A stretch of 64,000 bases of DNA, taken from Pseudomonadota bacterium. Lineage in GTDB: Bacteria > Pseudomonadota > Gammaproteobacteria > Burkholderiales > JABEVD01. Positions 1 to 8,689 of the stretch are shown here, piece by piece. Position numbers and translations under genes: made by a program. Within the stretch, counting starts at the first letter, position 1; each line of letters begins with the position of its first letter. The stretch is from the NCBI GenBank assembly GCA_021848825.1, contig JAJZTQ010000011.1, positions 1-64,000 of the forward strand, read 5' to 3'. Under the pieces are notes generated by a model that saw only the letters and a program-made list of their open reading frames with translations, was not told where the DNA came from and did not search any database.

Positions 1-1137
1 TAACAGTGAATCACACCTTTCCTGCGTTAATTCTAGATAGCGGCGCGATATGTCAATTCCTACAGACTTACGTCCAAGATTGCTCGCTGCAACAAGGGTT
101 GTCCCCGTCCCACAGAATGGATCAAGAGCAATCCCTCCCTCGGGGCATGTGGCGAGCAATGGAATGCGGCAGAGGTCGATTGGATAGGGTGCGAAGTGAG
201 CTTCCCTGCGCTGGGTATCTTCCGGGATAATGTCCCATACATCAAAAGGCTTGCTCCCCTTGGGATGGTATTTGAGAAAATAGAATCCTTTGTCCCTAAG
301 CTCCTTGGCTCGTCCTGATACCTTTTCGCTATCCGAATGTGTCGTTCTCTGTTGACCACGGATAACCATGCGAAAGTCAGATACGAGCCCAGCAGAGACA
401 TCCGCCAGCATCTTCTCTAGAGCCAAAAACGCGGCCTTCTTCTCGGAATCATCAAGGGCGGTCGATAGCTCGATCTGCCGCCTGTACCGGACGCCAGAAA
501 CACCTGTCGCGGATACAACGGCCCCATTTACAACTCTGGCCTCACGAGGCTTAGATCGGATCGCGTCGGCATCGTAGTAGTAGCCCTTGGCTTGCTTCAC
601 GAAGTGAAAGACGTTCTCGTGCACATTGCCGAGGCGATCTTTGCTGTTATCCATCCCGCCCTTGAGCTTGTTCCACACAACACTGTTACGAAGAATCCAG
701 CCTTGATTGTCGATCAACTCGAAAGCTACCCGCCAAGGAATTCCGACTAATCCCTTGTCGCTGTAGGTATCCCCGAGATTCAACCAAAAGGAGCCAGTCG
801 ATTTGAGTACCCTTCTCAGCTCCAAGAAGATCGCAGCCAAGTTTTTCACGAAGTCTCGGCAATCATCCTCTAGCCCGATTCCTCCACTCTCGTACTCCCT
901 CTTCCCCCAATAGGGCGGAGATGTCATAGCAAAGTCGATTGATTCAGAGGGCATCGCGCGCAACACCTTCAATGCATCGCCAGCCAAGAGAAGTGGCGTG
1001 GTTGTGTTGCGCTCGACGTAGTCCGAGAAAGCCTCGCCGTATTTGCTGGCAACAATGTCAAGGTCGCCACCGCGAGCGGCCATCCGACGACTCGGTGAAT
1101 CGGTCAATGCGAATGTAGCGGCCACGTCAACCGTCAT
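1..1137 (-). CDS. Site-specific DNA methyltransferase (N4-cytosine/N6-adenine type), 3' end off the window
   Basis: Not on the ORF track because it runs off the edge. Reverse-strand reading from ATG at 1137 gives MTVDVAATFALTD..., catalytic motif TSPPYWG and AdoMet motif ALDPFCGTGTTLVAASNLGRKSVGID; frame open to position 1. Confidence 0.88.
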   Translation of the reverse strand, partial: MTVDVAATFALTDSPSRRMAARGGDLDIVASKYGEAFSDYVERNTTTPLLLAGDALKVLRAMPSESIDFAMTSPPYWGKREYESGGIGLEDDCRDFVKNLAAIFLELRRVLKSTGSFWLNLGDTYSDKGLVGIPWRVAFELIDNQGWILRNSVVWNKLKGGMDNSKDRLGNVHENVFHFVKQAKGYYYDADAIRSKPREARVVNGAVVSATGVSGVRYRRQIELSTALDDSEKKAAFLALEKMLADVSAGLVSDFRMVIRGQQRTTHSDSEKVSGRAKELRDKGFYFLKYHPKGSKPFDVWDIIPEDTQRREAHFAPYPIDLCRIPLLATCPEGGIALDPFCGTGTTLVAASNLGRKSVGIDISRRYLELTQERCDSLL

Positions 1138-1300
1138 TGGCAAGTTCCCGCTCAATCAAACAAAGGCCGGATTGTTGATGCATTTCGTCTCAACATTCAT
1201 AGGCGCGGCGTGATAACGCCGATGTGTTTGTAAAGTGTTGTACGTGAGGCGATCTCGCAAAACGAAATCAATCCGGTTTCAAGGCTCATGAGGTCTTCTC

Positions 1301-1426
1301 CTATCGGCGAGTAACCAGAGATTCGGTTGTATCGTAAAGTAGACACCAGACGGCAATTGCCGGAGCAAAAAATATGCGCGGCGTTTCCTTGGCACCCTTG
1401 ATGAATCCTTCGATAAAATCACTCAT
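1301..1426 (-). CDS. Tiny predicted protein (41 aa) with a hydrophobic segment: MSDFIEGFIKGAKETPRIFFAPAIAVWCLLYDTTESLVTRR
   Basis: Manual reading; overlaps the end of the preceding tiny ORF; hydrophobic segment. Confidence 0.45.
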   Translation of the reverse strand: MSDFIEGFIKGAKETPRIFFAPAIAVWCLLYDTTESLVTRR

Positions 1427-1427
1427 A

Positions 1428-1550
1428 TCAGACGCCCTCATCTTGATGTTTCTTTCGATGGTCTTCTGCGCGATGGCTTGATGCATACCAGGACAACCCG
1501 ACAAGGAATGCCGTCGCCAAAATCAAAACGACTTGGGATTCAATCGCCAT
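1428..1550 (-). CDS. Tiny single-TM protein (40 aa) with HRAEDHRKKHQD tail, paralogous to 11746-11877
   Basis: Manual reading: MAIESQVVLILATAFLVGLSWYASSHRAEDHRKKHQDEGV; GGAGG Shine-Dalgarno upstream; shared tail with a second tiny ORF in the window. Confidence 0.6.
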   Translation of the reverse strand: MAIESQVVLILATAFLVGLSWYASSHRAEDHRKKHQDEGV

Positions 1551-1573
1551 TTTCGTTTCCCTCCTTCACTCAA

Positions 1574-1705
1574 TCAGGCTTGTGGCCGATCAGCATCTTC
1601 GTCTTTGCTGCGAATCCATAGAGCAAATCCGACAAACGCAATTGCACCGAGCGATAGTTCGACACACATCAGGATCAGTCCAGTAGCGAGCGTCATATCA
1701 GGCAT
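1574..1705 (-). CDS. Tiny single-TM protein (43 aa)
   Basis: Manual reading: MPDMTLATGLILMCVELSLGAIAFVGFALWIRSKDEDADRPQA; overlaps upstream tiny ORF; similar GFxxW...D....PQ pattern to it. Confidence 0.55.
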   Translation of the reverse strand: MPDMTLATGLILMCVELSLGAIAFVGFALWIRSKDEDADRPQA

Positions 1706-1835
1706 GCCTCACGTCTTGTTGCGGTTTATTTCTAGCCCCATCGCGTTTCTGTAACCAAATCAGAAAGCCAGCAATACTGGCACCTCCATAGGCGATAATG
1801 GCCACCGACAGTATCATTCCGAGTGCAAGGCTCAT
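1698..1835 (-). CDS. Tiny single-TM protein (45 aa)
   Basis: Manual reading: MSLALGMILSVAIIAYGGASIAGFLIWLQKRDGARNKPQQDVRHA; strong SD (aggaggataagtcATG). Confidence 0.6.
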   Translation of the reverse strand: MSLALGMILSVAIIAYGGASIAGFLIWLQKRDGARNKPQQDVRHA

Positions 1836-1901
1836 GACTTATCCTCCTCATGACTAACCGATTCTAGCTTGATGGCCGCTTGTTGTAAAAGACAGGTAAG
1901 C

Positions 1902-2186
1902 TCAGTTGCGACATTTTGGCTGCATGTCTGCCAAACCCTTTCCCGGTTTGAAGCGCGGAACGAATTTCCCCGGCACGTCCACAGAATTCCCGTTGGCCGG
2001 GTTGCGACCTTTTCGTGGATTTCGGAAAGTCACCCCAAAAACTCCGAACCCCCGAATTTCGACGCGCCTTTGCTCAGAGATGGTGTTGGCAATGGCATCA
2101 AGAATGCCGTTCACGGCTAGACTTGCATCTCCCAGGCTAATTTCCTGCCGGTCGGCAATAATCTGGATTAGTTCGGATTTGGTCAT
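1902..2186 (-). CDS. ihfB: Integration host factor beta-like DNA-binding protein
   Basis: MTKSELIQIIADRQEISLGDA...VEIRGFGVFGVTFRNPRKGRNPANGNSVDVPGKFVPRFKPGKGL: HU/IHF family signature; start trimmed from ORF track to ATG at 2186. Confidence 0.85.
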   Translation of the reverse strand: MTKSELIQIIADRQEISLGDASLAVNGILDAIANTISEQRRVEIRGFGVFGVTFRNPRKGRNPANGNSVDVPGKFVPRFKPGKGLADMQPKCRN

Positions 2187-2821
2187 GGGAATTGATGATA
2201 ATCGAATATATTGTTTTCTGCACCTGTAGGGTTCAGGCGATCCTGCACTTTCCAGTATTCCGTGAAACCTCAACCACCAAATCAGGACGGAACTGACTGT
2301 TTTCCATACTCCCACTCTGCATCATGTAGCTCCTGGGATTGCAGATTACCCGCGTCACTTTGGGATGCTTATAGCCGATGGAGGCCACAACAATCAAAGC
2401 AGCCAGAAACGGGCGAGAAACGCCATAGAATCGATTTTAAGGCTCCACCCCACCGAACCATACCCAGATCAGCAAATCACCCCAGAACAGCACAAAACGC
2501 GCCGAACCATTCCGAAACCCCGCCGACGCATCACCATCAAAGAAGTGATCTACTCGACAAAATCAGGTAAACATGGAATGAAGGAGAATTGGTTACTTCG
2601 CCCCGTACCTTTCCAGGTGCCTTGCCATTGAGTCAGCCGCACACCGTTTACATCAGATAGCAATAACACGCCCCTAGTATGCCTAGACGGAGGCAGGTCA
2701 ACCTCGCTGACCGGTATGTGCTCACGCCCGCAGGGCCGTACTGCCCTAATCCAGTTTATTGGGAACAACAAAGTCTACAATAACCCCGGAGAAACGTGGT
2801 TGATATACTATATCTTGTGCT

Positions 2822-2850
2822 TTGACAATAACTCAGAATACATATATAGT
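2822..2850 (+). promoter_or_regulatory. Sigma70-like promoter: TTGACA - 17 bp - TATAGT
   Basis: Direct reading: TTGACA 2822-2827, 17-bp spacer, TATAGT 2845-2850, upstream of the MBL/E1 operon. Confidence 0.65.
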
Positions 2851-2903
2851 TTTATCACTCTCGGTGGCAGAGTGCTAATAGCCTGCCATCAATCCCAATC
2901 GAA

Positions 2904-4070
2904 ATGGGAGGTGCTGTGGCAGATATCCATCACGCAATTTTCTATCCGGTCGGTAACGGAGACACGACCCAAATCGTCCTAGCGAAAGGACGTCGCGTTC
3001 TGTTCGACTTCTGCAACCGCGACAAATCTGAAGACGCCCACACGCCGGAAATCGACCTCAAGGCTCGGCTGAAGGAAGACCTGAAGGCCGCCAACCGCGA
3101 CTACTTCGATGTCGTCGCATTCACGCACGCCGACCTCGATCACATCCAAGGCAGCACCGAGTTCTTCGAGTTGCAGCACGCGAAGAAGTACCAAGGCGAC
3201 GGGCGGATCAAGATTCGAGAGTTGTGGGTGCCGGCGGCGATGCTGCTTGAAGAAGCGGACAACGATCATCAGACCGAGGAATACGTTCTGCTTCGCCAAG
3301 AGGCGCGGCACCGTCTGCTGGAGGGCAAGGACATCCTCGTCTTCTCGAAGCCGCAGGCATTGGTCGATTGGCTGGAGCCGCTGCTGAAAGCCCGCGGCGA
3401 ATCGGCATCCGCGCGCGATCACCTCTTTATCGACGCCGGCACGATCGTGCCCGGCTTCACGCAGGCGAAAGATGGCGTCGAGTTCTTCTGCCACTCTCCT
3501 TTCATCAAGCACTGCGACGGCGGCGACATCATCCGCAACAGCGCCGCCTTGGTGTTCAACGTGCGGTTCAATGCCGACGGCGCCACCTACGACTATCTAG
3601 AGATCGGCGACGCGGAATACGGTGATCTGGAAGACATCGTTAGCACGACGCGCTACCACAAGAACGAGGATCGCCTGGCGTGGGACCTGTTCAACATCCC
3701 GCATCATTGCAGCTATCGCGCATTAAACGAGGACAAGGGCAAGGACGAAACGGTCCCCGCGCCGCTGGTGAAGGACCTGCTGCTGATGGGAAAATCCGAT
3801 GCCTACATCGTCAGTTGCAGCAAGCCGATCCCGGATGTCAAGGATTCGTATGAGCAGGTCCAACCCCCGCACATCCAAGCCCGCAAGGCGTATGAGCGCT
3901 ACTTGAAGGAAGTCGGCGGGCGCAAGTTCCTGGTCACGATGGAGGAGCCGAACGCCAACAAGCCCGAGCCGATCGTCTTCGAGATCGGCAGCGCCGGCGT
4001 GACCTGGAAGCGTTCGGCAACCATCGGCGCGCCGGCCATTTTGGCATCGAGGCCCCCGCGAGCTGGCTGA
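2904..4070 (+). CDS. MBL-fold (ComEC-like) hydrolase, divergent HxDxDH motif
   Basis: DVVAFTHADLDHIQG, EIGDAEYGDLED, FNIPHHCSY motifs typical of MBL-fold proteins; GTG at 2916 with upstream GGGAGG is an alternative start. Confidence 0.75.
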   Translation: MGGAVADIHHAIFYPVGNGDTTQIVLAKGRRVLFDFCNRDKSEDAHTPEIDLKARLKEDLKAANRDYFDVVAFTHADLDHIQGSTEFFELQHAKKYQGDGRIKIRELWVPAAMLLEEADNDHQTEEYVLLRQEARHRLLEGKDILVFSKPQALVDWLEPLLKARGESASARDHLFIDAGTIVPGFTQAKDGVEFFCHSPFIKHCDGGDIIRNSAALVFNVRFNADGATYDYLEIGDAEYGDLEDIVSTTRYHKNEDRLAWDLFNIPHHCSYRALNEDKGKDETVPAPLVKDLLLMGKSDAYIVSCSKPIPDVKDSYEQVQPPHIQARKAYERYLKEVGGRKFLVTMEEPNANKPEPIVFEIGSAGVTWKRSATIGAPAILASRPPRAG

Positions 4071-6316
4071 TGACCGATGCGTACCACGAACTGGCAAATG
4101 TCACAGAGGTCGGAAGCGCCGACGCACTGACCATTCCGCGTGCGCGCGCGCTGCTCGATGCCGTCCAGCGGCAACGCGACTATTCGTTAATCCAGCTTCT
4201 GCGGCATCCCGCAGACGGCGCGGCGACGCTCGAATGCTTGATCGTCGAAGTTGAGTGCGATGGCATCCCTCCGAAGAATCCAGTCGGCATCTGCTACCGG
4301 GAACGCTTGGCGCTGTGCGTCCCCAACGACCCCAAGCGGCTAATCGAAGTCCTGGCGCTGCGTCAGGATTTTCCGATTCTGATGCACCAGAATCAGGGTG
4401 TACACGGTGCGCCGGCCAGTCTGTGCCTGTACTTCGATCCGCCTGCTGCGGTGCTGCGCACCTGGACACCTGCGGCGTTCCTGCGCCGCATCCAGTGGTG
4501 GCTGGAAATGAGTGCTCGTGACGAGTTGCACCCGGCTGACCAGCCGGTTGAGCACCTGTTCTTCGCCAGCAAGTACGAACTGGTCCTGCCGTGGAATCTG
4601 GCCGAATTGCGCAAGAACCCGGCGTTACGCTTCATGGTGCTGCGGCAGGAAGAACGCCCCGATCAAGGGTTCACTTGCTTTCTGCAACCGATCTCGAAAG
4701 GTGCGCCGCAGGCAAAGACCTTTGCCCATATCGAGTTGACGCTGCCGCCCATCGTGCATGGCTTCGTTGAGCGTGATCCCGCTACCCTCGGGCAGTTGGC
4801 AGACCTGCTGACACAGCGCAATGTGGATCTCATCACGCCGCTGCGAGCAAAGCTACAAGACAGCGTTGGCGAATCCGGTGCTGCCGCTTCGGCCGATGAC
4901 AAGGCCACGGTCATCTTGCTTCACATTCCGATCAAACGGAGCGCCGACGCGGAACCCGACGGCATCACGCACCGGGCGTTCCTCGTGCCGATCGGCGCAC
5001 TTGAACTCGGCGTCGCCACCGGCGCACTGCTGATACACCAAGGGCGTTACTTCAAGGACGTGATGAACCAGCAGCCCTCGACGGCGTGGCAAAACCAGCC
5101 CGTCTTGCCGATGGACGTACTGGTGCAGAACGATGCGGCGGCCGCGAGACGCCAGTCGGGCATCTTTGACGAAGGTCCGAAGGCCGTCCTGATCGGAGCC
5201 GGATCGCTCGGCAGCGCATTGCTCAACCTGTGGGGACGCAGCGGTTGGGGGCGCTGGACGGTCATCGACAAGGATCACATCAAACCCCACAACCTCTCAA
5301 GGCACGCCGCCTACATACAACACATCGGCGAGACGAAAGCGACGGTCGTCGCCGGACTGCACGCTGGTGCGACGGAAGGCGCGACCGAAGTAGTGCCTAT
5401 CGTCGCCGATGCCACCGACCTTGCGCTGGAGTCAGTCGCGCACGCGCTCGCCGCCGCGAGTCTTGTGGTCGATGCCTCGACAACTCTCGAATATCCGCGT
5501 GCGGCAAGTGGGGTCGATACGCTGCCGCGCCATTGCTCGGCATTCATCACACCCGACGGCAACGCGGCAGTGCTGCTTGTGGAGGATGCCGAACGCGCGC
5601 ACCGCCTGCGCACGCTCGAAGCCCAGTATTACCGCGCCCTGATTCAAGAGGACTGGGGCAGAACTCACCTCAGCGGTCACGCCAACACGTTCTGGAGCGG
5701 CGCGAGTTGCCGCGACATCTCGGCGGTTCTGCCGTACTCGCGCATCCTGGGCCAAGCGAGCACGCTGGCCGAACAGGTTCAGGCCGCGACGACCAATAAG
5801 GACGCCCTTATACGCACGTGGCAACGAGACCCGGCGAGCGGCGCCATCACAGTGCATGATGTCCCCGTTCTGCCAGAGAGGCGCATCCCGCTCGACGACC
5901 TTGACGTGTTCATCGACGATGGCGTCGAACAACAACTACGGGAGCTGCGCCGCCAGGCTTTCCCAAACGAGACCGGCGGCGTGCTGCTCGGCTACTACGA
6001 CTTCAACATCAAAGCCGTGGTGATCGTCGCCGGACTGCCGGCTCCGCCCGACAGCAAAGCCAGTCGAGATTCCTTCGAGCGCGGTATCACTGGCTTGGCC
6101 GAAGCGGCGAAGGATGCCAGCTTGCGCACGGCCGGCATGGTCAGCTACATCGGCGAATGGCACAGCCACCCACCCGGCCACTCCGCCTCGCCCAGTGGGC
6201 ATGATCTGATGCAACTCATTCAGTTGGCGCTTGGGATGTCCGACGACGGCCTGCCGGCCGTCCAGCTCATCGTCGGCGAGCACGATCTTCAAGTCCTTCA
6301 GGGCGAGGTGAAGTGA
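4070..6316 (+). CDS. E2-E1(ThiF)-JAB/JAMM multidomain ubiquitin-like conjugation protein
   Basis: E2-like N-terminal region (HQNQGVHGAPASLCLYFDP...WTPAAFLRRIQWWLE), ThiF Rossmann motif VLIGAGSLGSALLNLWGRSGWGRWTVIDKDHIKPHNLSRH, C-terminal JAB signature NETGGVLLGYYD...GEWHSHPPGHSASPSGHD; TGATG coupling to the upstream gene. Confidence 0.85.
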   Translation: MTDAYHELANVTEVGSADALTIPRARALLDAVQRQRDYSLIQLLRHPADGAATLECLIVEVECDGIPPKNPVGICYRERLALCVPNDPKRLIEVLALRQDFPILMHQNQGVHGAPASLCLYFDPPAAVLRTWTPAAFLRRIQWWLEMSARDELHPADQPVEHLFFASKYELVLPWNLAELRKNPALRFMVLRQEERPDQGFTCFLQPISKGAPQAKTFAHIELTLPPIVHGFVERDPATLGQLADLLTQRNVDLITPLRAKLQDSVGESGAAASADDKATVILLHIPIKRSADAEPDGITHRAFLVPIGALELGVATGALLIHQGRYFKDVMNQQPSTAWQNQPVLPMDVLVQNDAAAARRQSGIFDEGPKAVLIGAGSLGSALLNLWGRSGWGRWTVIDKDHIKPHNLSRHAAYIQHIGETKATVVAGLHAGATEGATEVVPIVADATDLALESVAHALAAASLVVDASTTLEYPRAASGVDTLPRHCSAFITPDGNAAVLLVEDAERAHRLRTLEAQYYRALIQEDWGRTHLSGHANTFWSGASCRDISAVLPYSRILGQASTLAEQVQAATTNKDALIRTWQRDPASGAITVHDVPVLPERRIPLDDLDVFIDDGVEQQLRELRRQAFPNETGGVLLGYYDFNIKAVVIVAGLPAPPDSKASRDSFERGITGLAEAAKDASLRTAGMVSYIGEWHSHPPGHSASPSGHDLMQLIQLALGMSDDGLPAVQLIVGEHDLQVLQGEVK

Positions 6317-6317
6317 C

Positions 6318-7196
6318 GTGTCCGGACAGATGATTCTGAAAATATGGGATGTGCAGCATGGCGCATGTGCCATGCTCACGCACCTCTCGGTCCAGGGAAT
6401 CGAAGGCCGGCTCGCGATGATCGACTCCGGTCACAATCAAGAAACGGGCTGGAAACCGAGCACCTACATCCGGCACTACTTGAAGCGGAGCGTGCTGGAC
6501 TACCTGTTCGTCACCAATGCAGACCTCGATCACATCAGCGATCTGAACAATCTGTGGCGCGAGGGAATCGCGGTCTCCACCTTCATTCGCAACCGCAGCG
6601 TGTCGCCCGAAGTGATGAAAATAATCAAGGAGGTCGGTGGCGAGTTGACCGACGACATCCAGCGATACTTGGACCTTCACGCCAACTACGTCTATCCGGT
6701 CGATACTCCATTCGATCAGAACATGGGCGGCATCACGGTAAAGACATTCTGGAACTCGACGCCACGCTTCTACGACACGAACAATCTAAGCCTGGTTGCA
6801 TTCTTCAAGTTCGGAACCTTCAAGATTCTGTTCCCTGGCGATCTTGAGGAGGACGGCTGGCTCGCGCTGCTGGAGCAACCGGACTTTCGTGCTGAGTTGG
6901 CCGGGACGACCGTGCTCGTGGCCTCTCATCACGGACGCGAAAACGGCTATTGTGAGGCGCTATTCAACTACATCCATCCTCTCGCCATCGTGATGTCCGA
7001 TAAGGCGATCGTCCACGACACGCAACGCATGACGCAGACGTATCGCCAGCGCGTGGTCGATCATTGGCCGAACGGCGTTTCGGTCAAGACGACAGGCAAG
7101 CAGCGGCATGTACTGACGACGCGGCGCGATGGGTGGATTCAATTCGTCGTCGATGAATTTGGTAACTTCGACATCTACACCGAGAACAACGGATGA
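6318..7196 (+). CDS. Second MBL-fold protein, further degenerate NxDxDH motif
   Basis: YLFVTNADLDHISDLNN, ILFPGDLEEDGW, VLVASHHGRENG; GTG start 1 nt after upstream stop. Confidence 0.72.
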   Translation: MSGQMILKIWDVQHGACAMLTHLSVQGIEGRLAMIDSGHNQETGWKPSTYIRHYLKRSVLDYLFVTNADLDHISDLNNLWREGIAVSTFIRNRSVSPEVMKIIKEVGGELTDDIQRYLDLHANYVYPVDTPFDQNMGGITVKTFWNSTPRFYDTNNLSLVAFFKFGTFKILFPGDLEEDGWLALLEQPDFRAELAGTTVLVASHHGRENGYCEALFNYIHPLAIVMSDKAIVHDTQRMTQTYRQRVVDHWPNGVSVKTTGKQRHVLTTRRDGWIQFVVDEFGNFDIYTENNG

Positions 7197-7873
7197 GAGA
7201 CCCCAAAGACTACAGCAGCAAGACGTTGAAGGGTCGCAACCTTGCATGGCTCGTAGCGACGCTCGTTCTCGATGTCCTGATCCTCCTGGTACTCGCCTTT
7301 CATACGGCGATCCAAGACTTGACGCCGACCTCCATCGCGGCCGTCCGAACCAGCCTCTCGGTCCTGCTGCCGATTCCGGTCTTGATCCTGTCGTCACTGA
7401 TCTCGGCCGACCACAAGGCTATCTTGGTTTTCTGGCGCCTCAAGTTCCCGCTTCCCGGATCGCGCGCGTTCTCCGTGTACGCGCCAGCGGATCACCGCAT
7501 CGACTTGGCGAAATTGAAGAAGAACGTTGGAGCGTTTCCCGCAGAGCCGCACGAACAGAACGCCAAGTGGTACGTCCTGTACAAGCAGGTCGATTCGGAC
7601 CCCTCGGTCGCAGACAGCCACAAGAACTATCTGCTATTCCGCGACATCGCGGCAATGTCGCTATTGCTGGTGCCTGTGCTGCCCATTGCCATGTACCTCA
7701 TAGGCATTGATGCGACACGCATTCTGATATCGGCGGCAGTGTTCCTTTGCCAGTATCTGATTACCGCATTCAGCGCACGGACGACAGGCATACGCTTCGT
7801 GCAGAACGTGCTGGCCGTGCACGCCAGCCGGAAAGTGACTGCCTCACGGCCAACAGGGACGGCAAAGGCGTAG
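7193..7873 (+). CDS. Predicted multi-TM protein (about four TM segments), candidate membrane effector
   Basis: ATGA overlap with upstream gene; two pairs of hydrophobic segments (LVATLVLDVLILLVLAF, SLSVLLPIPVLILSSLI; AMSLLLVPVLPIAMYLIGI, ILISAAVFLCQYLITAF). Confidence 0.65.
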   Translation: MRDPKDYSSKTLKGRNLAWLVATLVLDVLILLVLAFHTAIQDLTPTSIAAVRTSLSVLLPIPVLILSSLISADHKAILVFWRLKFPLPGSRAFSVYAPADHRIDLAKLKKNVGAFPAEPHEQNAKWYVLYKQVDSDPSVADSHKNYLLFRDIAAMSLLLVPVLPIAMYLIGIDATRILISAAVFLCQYLITAFSARTTGIRFVQNVLAVHASRKVTASRPTGTAKA

Positions 7874-7968
7874 CCCGCACCAGACTCGCCCTTCTATGCC
7901 GCAACAAGTTGTCGAATTAGGTACTGACTGCTCCTGGCCAACCGCGGGCATAATGTTCAGGGCGAAAG

Positions 7969-8001
7969 AAAACTCCGCTGCAATTTACTCAGCGGGGTTT
8001 A
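7969..8001. terminator. Hairpin with flanking A/T runs downstream of the MBL/E1/JAB operon
   Basis: AACTCCGCTG caatttact CAGCGGGGTTTATT stem-loop. Confidence 0.55.
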
Positions 8002-8125
8002 TTCTAGTTCGTTTTGTACATCAACTACCACATATCGCTACTTCACTTGATAATCCACACACCCTTCGCCAACGGCTAGAACCTCAGGTGCGGGCGAATG
8101 ACTGTGATGGCAGAGCCGCCCATCG

Positions 8126-8602
8126 TCAAGCTACCGCCCGACGCTTGCTCTCTGCCTGCATCGCAAAGCCAACCGACAACAGCGCCCTTGTCAGGTGATA
8201 TGCCTCCTGTCGAATCCCGACCAGGCGATTCTCCGTTTCCTCGACTATCTCCTTCTCCCACTCATGTGCGTACTTGTGCAGCTTGCTGATCGTATAGCCA
8301 AACGACCTGGCAGGTTTCGTGATCGCCTCCTTCTTGTCGAAGAATTTTCCATCCTTCCCCTTCCCTACCCATGCTACCGCATACCATTCAGACCGTACCG
8401 AATTCCCATCCTTGATGCTTCTCAACCTGAGCCTGTTCCGGTTCTGCACACCTGGCCTCTCCCCTTCCATGCGTAGCACCGCCGCCCAGTATCGTTCTGC
8501 TATACTCTCAACCTCATGGTGCAATTCTTCCATGCGCCTTTCCAGGGCTTCCTTGATTTCGGGATTTGTTGTCACCGCCCACATTCCTCCGTAAAGATTC
8601 AC
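8126..8602 (-). CDS. MobI-like conjugative transfer (relaxosome accessory) protein
   Basis: Sequence pattern RSEWYAVAWVGK...ITKPARSFGYTISKLHKYAHEWEKEIVEETE resembles MobI(A/C)-type proteins of SXT/IncC elements; context with F-type Tra genes. Confidence 0.45.
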   Translation of the reverse strand: MNLYGGMWAVTTNPEIKEALERRMEELHHEVESIAERYWAAVLRMEGERPGVQNRNRLRLRSIKDGNSVRSEWYAVAWVGKGKDGKFFDKKEAITKPARSFGYTISKLHKYAHEWEKEIVEETENRLVGIRQEAYHLTRALLSVGFAMQAESKRRAVA

Positions 8603-8689
8603 AGCTCAATTGGTAGCCTGTCCAGGGTAGCCAATCCCAACACTCTTACTCCGTTGCAATCTGCCAGCAAATCACAACTATCATTCCAG

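Noticed and set aside
2904-7873. Calling the operon type II CBASS or a Bil system
   Set aside because: No CD-NTase and no ubiquitin-like ORF found; E1/E2/JAB are fused and paired with two MBL proteins, so neither label is supported.
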